Below are positions 25,310-33,370 of a DNA stretch of 64,000 bases, in pieces (positions within the stretch are counted from its first letter, which is position 1; the number at the start of each line of letters is the position of its first letter). The notes below the pieces were generated by a model, which ran no database searches, was not told the origin of the DNA, and saw nothing but the letters and a program-made list of their open reading frames with translations. A program made the position numbers and the translations under genes. The DNA is from Thalassoroseus pseudoceratinae (GTDB lineage Bacteria; Planctomycetota; Planctomycetia; Planctomycetales; Planctomycetaceae). The stretch spans positions 186,001-250,000 of the forward strand of contig NZ_JAALXT010000008.1 of the NCBI RefSeq assembly GCF_011634775.1, written 5' to 3'.

Positions 25310-27144
25310 TTCTGTTCCCTCGCTATCTGCATGGGAACGTCCTGCTTGAATGCCTCCCAGAACTCCACGAACTCTTGCGGGACAATCTTCGTTTCTGCGT
25401 CCTCGCCTTCCTCTTTCCGAAGCTGCTGGATCACGTCGTCGATGGCTTTTAGGCGGCGAGGTGATCGGGATGCCGCCAATAACAACTGCTCAAAAATGGG
25501 TGTGGACAAATCCCAGATGCTTGTCCCATCCCCATTGCTGTTCCTCCCGTTATCATCTGGTCCGGTGCCGACTTGTTCCTTGTCCATGTCGTCCGCTAGG
25601 AGGAAGCGGAGGTACTCAAAGAACCGATCTCGGCTGTTGATGATGCTGCGCAGAATGCGACTCACTCGTGTCTCGGGAAGCCCGTCGATTTCCACTTTCA
25701 TCAGGAAAGATCGAAGCTGCTCTTTTTCCTGCCAAATCTCAAATCGTAGGAACCGGCTCAGATTGCTTTCGTTGATGTTCTCAAACACAAGCTGACTCAC
25801 TCGTCCGGGGGCCAACTCTCTTGGCTCAATTCCGTCCGAGTTAAATGGCGAGACACGAACGCTGAAGTCTTTCCACTTGCGGGAGCCGGGATCAAGAATG
25901 AGATGCAGGTCGAAGTTCGCCTCATTTTCGGACGGCGTGACTACCGCCTGCTTGATGTCCAAGTATCGGAGCAGGTCAAACTCCAGCAGACGGAGCTTTT
26001 CCTCCAGCTTCTTGCGCTCACTGTCGTCAATCGGCTCATCAGGCGGCTCGTAGGGCTGGAAAATCCCGCCCAGTTCATTCTTGCCGAGCAGTTCCTCTTT
26101 CAGCCGGTCAAGCTGTACGACACCGCTGCGTCCTCGCAGTTCCAAGATGAACTCGATATTTCGCTCGAACGCAGCTTTCGTGGCGTTGGCCGAACCGAGG
26201 AACCAGAGTGTTCGAGTCGAATCCCCTTGATAGACATACAACTTGGCGTGAAGGTTTTGCTCCAACTGCTCGCCCTCGCCATCCTCGCCCGTTTCAAGGC
26301 TTTCGCCGTCAACGATCAAGTCCGAGATACAGAAGGCCCGAACATCTTCGAGCGTCTCTGGCTGGAGTCGTTTCAGTTCTTCCCGACAGCCGAACAGCAG
26401 CAACTCGTCCGAGACGTTCTCCCAAAGAGTGTGGACGGCTTCGTCATGAAGAAACGGGCTGACGCAGATGGCTCGACTGCCTTCTTGAGTCACGATGGGA
26501 TTCTCGTGGCCGTCAATGCCGACAGGATGAAAGACGAAGTTGTTGTTGAATCCGGTGGGCGTCTGAAACTCAACTTTTCGCAGATCGGAAACGAACTTAC
26601 GGTCCCCGTCGAAGCCTTCATGTGATACGAGATGATTCACGAAGGACACGAGCGGCTGGTTCTTCCGCTGTCGTGTATCCGTGACTTCGCCGTCAAGATG
26701 TGCGGCAATGTCCCAGCTTCGGTCGTAGGTCAGATTCCGACTGAGGACGATGACTCGGTACATCGTCGGTTCCTCGTCATGCTCGTAGCGAAGAACCCAG
26801 ACCTTCGGATGAAATGCGGTGTAGGCGTCCTCGGGCAGAATCCCGACGACGCATGGTTCGAGCAGCCCATAGAGCCGGTTGTGCTTGCGAGGAACATGAA
26901 TCTTGCCCTTCTGATGGTAAATCCGCAGCACGTCAGGGCAACGCTGGATGGCTTCGAGTAACTGGACCCGCTCGGTCTCAAAGTTACCTTCCAAGGTTTG
27001 TGAAAAGAACAACGCCACCGGAATCGAAAGCAGCGTGTTCAAGTCCAGCGTGTAGGTGGCGGCGACCGCCTTGGAGAGTCGATATCCAGAGGGCGGAATT
27101 AGCATGGCTCCGTAGTCGAGCCGGTGCTTCTTAATATCCAGCAT
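25306..27144 (-). CDS. Phospholipase D-like nuclease-family protein with two HKD motifs
   Basis: A 612-residue PLD-superfamily protein. It has two HxK signatures: HPKVWVLRYE with SRNLTYD at about 111-140, and HAKLYVYQGD with GSANATKAAF at about 296-325. So two active-site halves are present and probably functional. The C-terminal ~280 residues are helical and unassigned. I chose the ATG at 27144, with GGAGG eight bases upstream; the longer frame from 27183 overlaps the previous gene by 53 bases. PLD-fold proteins of defence systems (for example DrmC and DpdK) are presumed nucleases; lipid activity is unlikely without a signal peptide. It is coupled (ATGA) to the helicase. Confidence 0.85.
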   Translation of the reverse strand: MLDIKKHRLDYGAMLIPPSGYRLSKAVAATYTLDLNTLLSIPVALFFSQTLEGNFETERVQLLEAIQRCPDVLRIYHQKGKIHVPRKHNRLYGLLEPCVVGILPEDAYTAFHPKVWVLRYEHDEEPTMYRVIVLSRNLTYDRSWDIAAHLDGEVTDTRQRKNQPLVSFVNHLVSHEGFDGDRKFVSDLRKVEFQTPTGFNNNFVFHPVGIDGHENPIVTQEGSRAICVSPFLHDEAVHTLWENVSDELLLFGCREELKRLQPETLEDVRAFCISDLIVDGESLETGEDGEGEQLEQNLHAKLYVYQGDSTRTLWFLGSANATKAAFERNIEFILELRGRSGVVQLDRLKEELLGKNELGGIFQPYEPPDEPIDDSERKKLEEKLRLLEFDLLRYLDIKQAVVTPSENEANFDLHLILDPGSRKWKDFSVRVSPFNSDGIEPRELAPGRVSQLVFENINESNLSRFLRFEIWQEKEQLRSFLMKVEIDGLPETRVSRILRSIINSRDRFFEYLRFLLADDMDKEQVGTGPDDNGRNSNGDGTSIWDLSTPIFEQLLLAASRSPRRLKAIDDVIQQLRKEEGEDAETKIVPQEFVEFWEAFKQDVPMQIAREQK

Positions 27145-28399
27145 CGTCGCCCTCCGATGCTGCGAGTCCTCGGTCGATGTCACGGATGATGGTCCGTGCC
27201 TGCGTCAGCCGGTAATTCAGATCAGCAATCCCAATCCACTTGCCGACACTCTCGTCCGCCGTGGGCTGGAGCCGGGCACGGCCTTTCTTGTTGAACCGCT
27301 CTTGCTTCGTGACCAGTTTGTCGAGGTGGTCAGTGTCAGCTTTTTCGCACACGCCATCGATCCACGACTGCACAAAGTCAATCGTGTATTCCTTGACCCG
27401 CCGATGATGGAGCTTCGTCTGTTCCCAAAGACGGCCCGTGTCCCATCGCTGCCACGGGAAGGACTGCAACTCGGCCAGCCATTCCGCCCACTCACCTTCG
27501 AACTCGTCACGCAAACCGCTCGTCCCGTGCTTCTCTTGAAGGAGGCAGTTGTAGCGGATATGCGCACCGTACATGAGTTGCCAGAAGTCTCGTGCGGTGG
27601 CAATTGTCCGCTGAAGTTTTTCAGGAAACTGATCGAGGAACTTGGCTTCATCGGCCAGCGTCGTAAAGTTCCAATCGCTTGGCAGATCGAGAAACTTCCG
27701 CCGCACATCGCTGTCGAGAAGAATCTGTCCCAGCAAACTCAACGGGACACGAGCCTCGATCTGCCGAGAGAGAAATGACGCCTCCTCATGCGACAAGTGG
27801 ATCGTCAGGTCTTCGATCCAGTCGTCCTCATAATCCGGCCCATTGATGGTCTCGTTCGCTTGCTCCGACGCATCAGGGTCATCGCCCTTCAATTTGTCGT
27901 TCCCTTCAACCAAGTCCCGTAATGGTTGATCCGGGTTGGCGAATCTTCGGCAGAAGACTTGAAGAGACAGATTGGTGCGAATCAAGCCGAACTGCCGAAT
28001 GCCGGTCCAGTAGGCAGAAGATGGCTTTCGCTGCACCTCGCCTTGCTTATTGGCGAAGGACTCGCCGATGATCCCATCCTGCGGGTCTTCGTAGTGATTC
28101 TCGACCATCCACTCCATGCACTGGTTTTCATGATCGTTCAGGTAGTCCGCCAGCTTTCGTCGTCGCCGCTTATGGGCAGGCAGCTTTTCGTAGTCCTTGA
28201 AAATGCGTGGAACGGTCAAGAAGTATTTGGCTCGTGTCTGGATCGTGGAGATGCCCGGAAAGAGCGAGTCCGAAAAGGAATCACGGATGACGCCAATTCC
28301 AAGCTCATCAACCACACCGGGAGTGGAGAGCAAGTCGATGACGGACTTGACCTTCTCACGATGCTCTGACGAAAAATCGACCCATCCGATTGCTGACAA
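27131..28399 (-). CDS. DUF6361 family protein
   Basis: A 422-residue protein matching DUF6361 in its opening, IGWVDFSSEHREKVKSVIDL, and DELGIGVIRDSFSDSLFPG with STIQTRAKYFLTVP, blocks that are very conserved in the family. No catalytic motif is evident. The conserved start and helical rest suggest a structural or regulatory partner. It precedes the PLD gene with a 14-base overlap. In my recollection DUF6361, a PLD protein and a helicase often occur together in defence-rich regions, but I know of no assigned mechanism. The gap from the kinase gene upstream is 20 bases. Confidence 0.85.
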   Translation of the reverse strand: MSAIGWVDFSSEHREKVKSVIDLLSTPGVVDELGIGVIRDSFSDSLFPGISTIQTRAKYFLTVPRIFKDYEKLPAHKRRRRKLADYLNDHENQCMEWMVENHYEDPQDGIIGESFANKQGEVQRKPSSAYWTGIRQFGLIRTNLSLQVFCRRFANPDQPLRDLVEGNDKLKGDDPDASEQANETINGPDYEDDWIEDLTIHLSHEEASFLSRQIEARVPLSLLGQILLDSDVRRKFLDLPSDWNFTTLADEAKFLDQFPEKLQRTIATARDFWQLMYGAHIRYNCLLQEKHGTSGLRDEFEGEWAEWLAELQSFPWQRWDTGRLWEQTKLHHRRVKEYTIDFVQSWIDGVCEKADTDHLDKLVTKQERFNKKGRARLQPTADESVGKWIGIADLNYRLTQARTIIRDIDRGLAASEGDDAGY

Positions 28400-28419
28400 T
28401 TCTCGACACTCCCTTCTTG

Positions 28420-29931
28420 CTAGTCGTACATTCGGGACACTTCGTGTTTCGGGAGCCGTTGTAGTGCTTGCAACTGCTCTACTTGAACAGACTGGCCTGA
28501 GTTAAGAGCCTTGATGAGTGGATCAATCATTTTATCTGCCGCCTGAACTAGCACCGAATTGTATTTGGTTGCTACGAAGAAGTAGGTCGGTAGTAGATAC
28601 CTACGCCGCAGTTGTGACCGACCTGCCAATTCAACAACATCACCGTCGATGCTTGCGAAGCCGTCGTCATGCTGACGGTAGTCGATGTAGCGGCCATCAA
28701 ATAGCCCGGCCACTTCGTCTTCACCGTCATGGTCGCCGTAGATTCCAAAAGGTGGCATAGCATCGGACCGAATCAACACTGAACAGCGGTCAAGTCCTGA
28801 ATCTCGGGTCACCCAACAGTCTGTGATTTTGTATTCCGTCCAGCCGAATAACCAATGCTGATCGTCGCTTCTCTCCATGACCCTAATGGCGGCATTTGCA
28901 TCTCCTTTAGTCCACCACAATTCGTGCGAATCACTGATTACAGAAAGAGACTCAATTAAGTCATCGATTTCCTTCTTTTCGGTGAGATGGACAATTCCCC
29001 TCTGGCCGGGAGTATGTCGCCGCAGTAGGCGCTCGAACCTCTCCAAACAATCGATCACATGTGCGTGCCATTTCTGCGTTTTTCGATGCTGGTCCTGTTC
29101 ACTGAGTGTGTCAATTACAACTTTTGCAGATTGAAGTCGTTCCGCTGGCTCTTGCCTCGACATTAGAGGTACGACTTCATCGAACTGGGCGTAATCTTCG
29201 TCGATCAGTGCCATCGTCGGAGGTGAAGCGCCTCGAAACGTCTTCTGTGTCACACACCAATATAAAACTTGCCCTAAAGCAAAAATGTCCGCAGCAGGGG
29301 TAAGTTTTGCTTCCTTCTCAAACTGTTCGGGGGCGGAAAACTGGAAGTTCGCTATCCGGTCACCTTTCTTTGTCAGTTCGGTCCCTGCAAACATTTCAGG
29401 GTCGAACCATGCGATGCCAAAGTCGGCGAGGACAAAGGTTCCATCTTCTCGAAGCAAAATGTTCTCGGGCTTGATATCACGATGAATTATTCCTTGGTTG
29501 TGGATATGACTGAGTGCCCGGCACATGTCGTCACACAGCCGGTGAAGTTCAGACCTTGGAAGCACTCCAATAGATTGCACATGGGCTTTCAGCGAAGCCT
29601 GACAACGCTCCATGATGATGGCCGGGACAGCCAAATCATCCAGTGTTACTACATCGTAATGGAAGAGCCTAATGAGGTTGTCGTGTTGCGGTATGCGGAT
29701 CAGGCGACGATATTCCCTTTGGAACCGTTTCAGCTTAGTAGAAGGCTTTCCGCTCAAGTCTTCGGCGAAAAGTTTGACTACAGCAGAGCCTTCGAAATCG
29801 ACAGGATATACGAGGCCATTTCCACCCTGACCCAGCAGCGATCCTGTAACGGAGATGTCCCCAAAACTCGTCGGAATGATGCCAGCCTTCTTGATATGGC
29901 TGGTGATTCGGGATTTGATATCGTCGCTCAT
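28420..29931 (-). CDS. Cytoplasmic Ser/Thr protein kinase
   Basis: A 503-residue protein with a complete protein kinase domain in its first ~290 residues: glycine loop LLGQGGNGLVYPV (about 29), AVVKLF lysine, HRDIKPEN (about 149), DFGIAWFD (about 166) and SAPEQF. No membrane segment is present, unlike planctomycete signalling kinases. The C-terminal half (about 300-500) is unassigned. It sits 19 bases after brxHI. With PglW this gives two kinase polypeptides in one operon. Phage defences such as Stk2 use kinases for abortive signalling; whether this one does is an inference. Confidence 0.87.
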   Translation of the reverse strand: MSDDIKSRITSHIKKAGIIPTSFGDISVTGSLLGQGGNGLVYPVDFEGSAVVKLFAEDLSGKPSTKLKRFQREYRRLIRIPQHDNLIRLFHYDVVTLDDLAVPAIIMERCQASLKAHVQSIGVLPRSELHRLCDDMCRALSHIHNQGIIHRDIKPENILLREDGTFVLADFGIAWFDPEMFAGTELTKKGDRIANFQFSAPEQFEKEAKLTPAADIFALGQVLYWCVTQKTFRGASPPTMALIDEDYAQFDEVVPLMSRQEPAERLQSAKVVIDTLSEQDQHRKTQKWHAHVIDCLERFERLLRRHTPGQRGIVHLTEKKEIDDLIESLSVISDSHELWWTKGDANAAIRVMERSDDQHWLFGWTEYKITDCWVTRDSGLDRCSVLIRSDAMPPFGIYGDHDGEDEVAGLFDGRYIDYRQHDDGFASIDGDVVELAGRSQLRRRYLLPTYFFVATKYNSVLVQAADKMIDPLIKALNSGQSVQVEQLQALQRLPKHEVSRMYD

Positions 29932-29950
29932 TATCCAAGGACACCTTGTT

Positions 29951-32050
29951 TCAGTTCGGATGACTCAAAACTACGACTCGCCGCCTTTCCTCAATGGCTT
30001 GTGCCACCGCCATTCGGTCATCGAATCGAGAAGTAAACACCTCAGCGGCAATCTCCGGGGAGAGACATTCGGAGAACTTCAGGTTCTCCATCGCATCAAT
30101 GCTCGGGATCGGCTGGACGGCCTCGGGTTGAACGCCCTCGATGTATTCGGACACGTTTTCGAGTGACGAAGCCGTGGGAAAACTCAGGCAGAGATTGTCG
30201 GCTTTCACGTCGCAGTGAGATTTCAGGTGGTCCGCCAGAAGTGCGTTGGCGACTCCCCCAGCGAAGGTCCACCAACAAATTTCTCCATTCGGTTGCTGAA
30301 CAAGGCTGGTGGCATCTGATGAGACCCACGGGTGGTCGTCTCGAATCTCGTTAAACTGTTGCATGGCTCGTCGGGACCAAGCTGGGTCATCATCGTCTGA
30401 GGCAAGGATGCGGCGGATACTCTGGCAGACTGCATGGCTGAGCATCTGACCCTCACCAAGCCAGCGTGATCGCCCTTTTTCGTCGGTTGGCTCGACGTGG
30501 GCAATCCGGCGCTTCCAGTCCAAGTGTTTCGTTTTCCAGCTTCGGCCTGCCAACACCAAGATCGCCGGACCTTCTTCTCGCTTGTAGAACGTGGACTCGT
30601 GGACATTGCCGAGTTCCTTCTGACCGGACATCACCTTGAACAACGGCGGCGAAGTAAACACGGAGAGGATGTCCATAAAGTTTCGCCGACCAAAGGTGTT
30701 CTCGCCTTCCGGGGCAAAAGCCAAGATGCCGTTGTCACTCCACAAGATGCCTTTGGCCACCATGAACTCGACGAGTTCCGTGATCCTCTCCTTTGACATC
30801 TCCGAGAAGCCAGAGACGTTTTCTAACCACGGAAGCCATTGCGACTGCCCGATGCCCCGTTCCTGAAGGATCAGAGCCATCAACTGCTGAGCGAGGATGT
30901 GATAAGGACACGGCGGCGCTTGGACCGGCTCAACATAGCCACGCTGCCAAAGCTCGATCAGGGCCGCTGCTCGTAGAAGTCCTTCGTCATTGGTCGCAAG
31001 GAACAAGCAATTCCGGCTTGTGCCCAAACGACGCCCCGTGCGCCCCATGCGTTGCAGAAACGACGACACCGTACCGGGAGCATCTATCTGAATCACCCGG
31101 TCGAGATCACCGACATCAAGGCCAAGTTCGAGCGAACTGGTGGCGACAATGACACAGTTCTGGCGCTGGGCGAACGCTTCTTCGGCCTGCCGTCGCTCAT
31201 CGATGCCGAGCGAACTGTGCGAGACAAACGTGTCGATGCCATGCTGCCGCAGCGAGACCGCCAACTGCTCCACTCGTGAGCGGCTATCACAAAAGACCAG
31301 TCGCTTCTCACCTTGATGAAGCAGGCTGATGACCTTGGCGGCATTGGCGAGCGAACCCACGAAGTCGAGTTGTACGTCAGGCGTTTTAGTATCACTCCCT
31401 TTCGGCCAGACGACTTCCTGTGGCCGCTCGGAACCTGATGAGAGCCATTCCAGCATCTCTTGGGGATTGCCGACCGTGGCGGACAGCCCGATCCGCTGAA
31501 TGTCTCGCTTGGCGATCTTGCCGATGCGGGAGAATACCGAGAGCAAGTGCCAGCCACGATCATCACCCGCAAAGGCGTGAAGTTCATCGATCACGACAAC
31601 TTTCACGTTGCTGAAGAACTGGTGATGATCCACCTTCTGTGAAACCAACAGGACTTCCAAAGACTCTGGTGTCGTCAGCAGGCAGTCTGGCTGCTCGGCA
31701 AGTATCTGCTTGCGCTCCCCCTGCGGCGTGTCACCGTGCCAAAGTGCGGCTCGCCGACCGACCAACCGCATGTATTTGTCGAGCCGCTGTTCCTGATTGT
31801 TGAGCAGGGCCTTGATCGGGCTGACGTAGAGAATCGAAACGCCGGACCACGACTCATCGAGCATCTGGGAAATGACTGGAAAGAACGCCGATTCAGTTTT
31901 CCCGCCAGCGGTCGGCGCAAGAATGACCAGATTCGCTCCGGTAAGGTACGCCTCAATCGACAACGACTGCACTTCTCGCAAGTCTCGCCATCCGAGCGAG
32001 TTCACGATGTGATGTTGGAGTGCAGGATGTAGTCGGTCAAAGGCATTCAC
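29951..32050 (-). CDS. brxHI: BREX type 2 Lhr-like DEAD/DEAH helicase BrxHI
   Basis: A 699-residue superfamily 2 helicase. Motif I is APTAGGKT (about 42), DELHAF (motif II, about 153), SATVGNPQEM (motif III), and the C-terminal lobe has ATSSLELGLDVGDLDRVIQ and SSFLQRMGRTGRR (about 328). The spacing and C-terminal domain match the Lhr-like helicase of type 2 and type 6 BREX. Its ATG overlaps the brxD stop (ATGA), as is usual for the brxD-brxHI pair. Its biochemical role within BREX is not settled. Confidence 0.92.
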   Translation of the reverse strand: MNAFDRLHPALQHHIVNSLGWRDLREVQSLSIEAYLTGANLVILAPTAGGKTESAFFPVISQMLDESWSGVSILYVSPIKALLNNQEQRLDKYMRLVGRRAALWHGDTPQGERKQILAEQPDCLLTTPESLEVLLVSQKVDHHQFFSNVKVVVIDELHAFAGDDRGWHLLSVFSRIGKIAKRDIQRIGLSATVGNPQEMLEWLSSGSERPQEVVWPKGSDTKTPDVQLDFVGSLANAAKVISLLHQGEKRLVFCDSRSRVEQLAVSLRQHGIDTFVSHSSLGIDERRQAEEAFAQRQNCVIVATSSLELGLDVGDLDRVIQIDAPGTVSSFLQRMGRTGRRLGTSRNCLFLATNDEGLLRAAALIELWQRGYVEPVQAPPCPYHILAQQLMALILQERGIGQSQWLPWLENVSGFSEMSKERITELVEFMVAKGILWSDNGILAFAPEGENTFGRRNFMDILSVFTSPPLFKVMSGQKELGNVHESTFYKREEGPAILVLAGRSWKTKHLDWKRRIAHVEPTDEKGRSRWLGEGQMLSHAVCQSIRRILASDDDDPAWSRRAMQQFNEIRDDHPWVSSDATSLVQQPNGEICWWTFAGGVANALLADHLKSHCDVKADNLCLSFPTASSLENVSEYIEGVQPEAVQPIPSIDAMENLKFSECLSPEIAAEVFTSRFDDRMAVAQAIEERRRVVVLSHPN

Positions 32051-33363
32051 AAATCTAACTCAATGTCATCCACATTCTGGGCCTGAGCTTCTCGCTCCAC
32101 GGGGGTCATCTCGTTGCTGCTCAGCGTCAATTCGTAGTCTTTTCGAGGGTCAAACGAGTCATGCAAATCGATTGTGTCCAGCACATTGACGACGAGCTTC
32201 TTGAGAAACAGCCGGGGCGTGATTCCAACCTTGCCGCCAAGCTTGCCGGTCATTGATCGGGCGAGCGTGTCGATGTACTCGGTGTTGGCCAGCGAACGCA
32301 CCCGTTCGGGAGCCTTGCAGTCAGCCGCAAACAAATCTCGGACCTTGGTGCCGACTTCCACCAATCGATCATGGTCGAAGGTCGTCAATCGCAACTGCAC
32401 CGCCCGTGGATTGTCGAACTGCGCATTGCTCGGAAAATCCACATGCAGGCGTTGAGCCAAAGGTTCAAGGCGCTGAATCCCCTGTGGTCCGTCGTAAAAG
32501 GCAGGCGTGCCAGTGATGACCAAGTACAGGCCGGGAAACCGACCACCATCGATGTCGTCAAGCAACTGGCGCAGTGCGTTTAGACCCTTCTCACGCACGT
32601 CCGAACGAACACGTTGGATCGTTTCGATCTCGTCCAGCACCAGCACCAGCCCAGAGAACCCGGAATCCTTTAGGATCAGCAACAGTCCTCGCAGGAAACT
32701 CAGCGCTGCAAAGTGGTCCACGTCTCCCTTGATCCCCGCTTCTCGTTTGATCGAGGCGGCGACATGTGGTTGCCCGGCCAACCAACCGGCAAGACCTTCT
32801 GCGGTGGCGTGGTCTCCATTTCGCTGTGAGGTGCGATAGGACCGGAGTGCGGCAGCAAACTGTGGTGTTGCCCGAGTGATCTCGACGAGTCGTTGCTCCA
32901 ATAGTTCATCCGCTCGATCCGCCAGAGCTTTCTCATCACTTGGATCGATGGTTCCTTCGGCCAACACATCTTCTTCGAGGCCGTAGAACCATCCGTCGAG
33001 GATCGAACGAAACGCCCCAAGGAAGCAGTCAGGCGTTGAAAGCTGCTCCATCGCTCGGCGATAGACGGTTTCCAATCGGTGCAGCGGAGTTTCTGTCTCG
33101 GAAATCTGAACTTCAGCGGTCGCAAATCCCTGCTGCTTGGCAAACTCCTGCACCCAGCGAGCGAAGAACGTCTTGCCGCATCCATACTCACCACGAACGG
33201 CCTTGAAGATCGCACTCCCTTGAGCCACGTCTGTCAGTTCTTCGGCAATCACGCTGTCAAATCGTTGAAGGCCGACAGCGAGGAAATCGAGTCCACGTTG
33301 TGGCACCGTGCCTTTGCGCAAGGCAGCGATAATCTCTCGGCGTCGTTCGGGGCTGATTTCCAT
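32047..33363 (-). CDS. brxD: BREX type 2 ATPase BrxD
   Basis: A 438-residue P-loop ATPase with Walker A GEYGCGKT at about 56 and Walker B LVLVLDEIE at about 237. It has the family's N-terminal RREIIAALRKGTVPQRGLDF and the LYLVITGTPAFYDGPQGI block. BrxD occurs in type 2 and type 6 systems next to brxHI. It follows pglZ by 7 bases. Confidence 0.93.
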   Translation of the reverse strand: MEISPERRREIIAALRKGTVPQRGLDFLAVGLQRFDSVIAEELTDVAQGSAIFKAVRGEYGCGKTFFARWVQEFAKQQGFATAEVQISETETPLHRLETVYRRAMEQLSTPDCFLGAFRSILDGWFYGLEEDVLAEGTIDPSDEKALADRADELLEQRLVEITRATPQFAAALRSYRTSQRNGDHATAEGLAGWLAGQPHVAASIKREAGIKGDVDHFAALSFLRGLLLILKDSGFSGLVLVLDEIETIQRVRSDVREKGLNALRQLLDDIDGGRFPGLYLVITGTPAFYDGPQGIQRLEPLAQRLHVDFPSNAQFDNPRAVQLRLTTFDHDRLVEVGTKVRDLFAADCKAPERVRSLANTEYIDTLARSMTGKLGGKVGITPRLFLKKLVVNVLDTIDLHDSFDPRKDYELTLSSNEMTPVEREAQAQNVDDIELDL

Positions 33364-33370
33364 GATGCAC

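Noticed and set aside
21974-27144. DISARM (helicase plus PLD) as the name of the extra module
   Set aside because: The helicase is not DrmA-like and no DrmB (DUF1998) is present; DUF6361, pRiA4b and beta-CASP genes are not part of DISARM.
27145-27183. Longer PLD-protein start at 27183
   Set aside because: It overlaps DUF6361 by 53 bases without a ribosome binding site; the ATG at 27144 has GGAGG.
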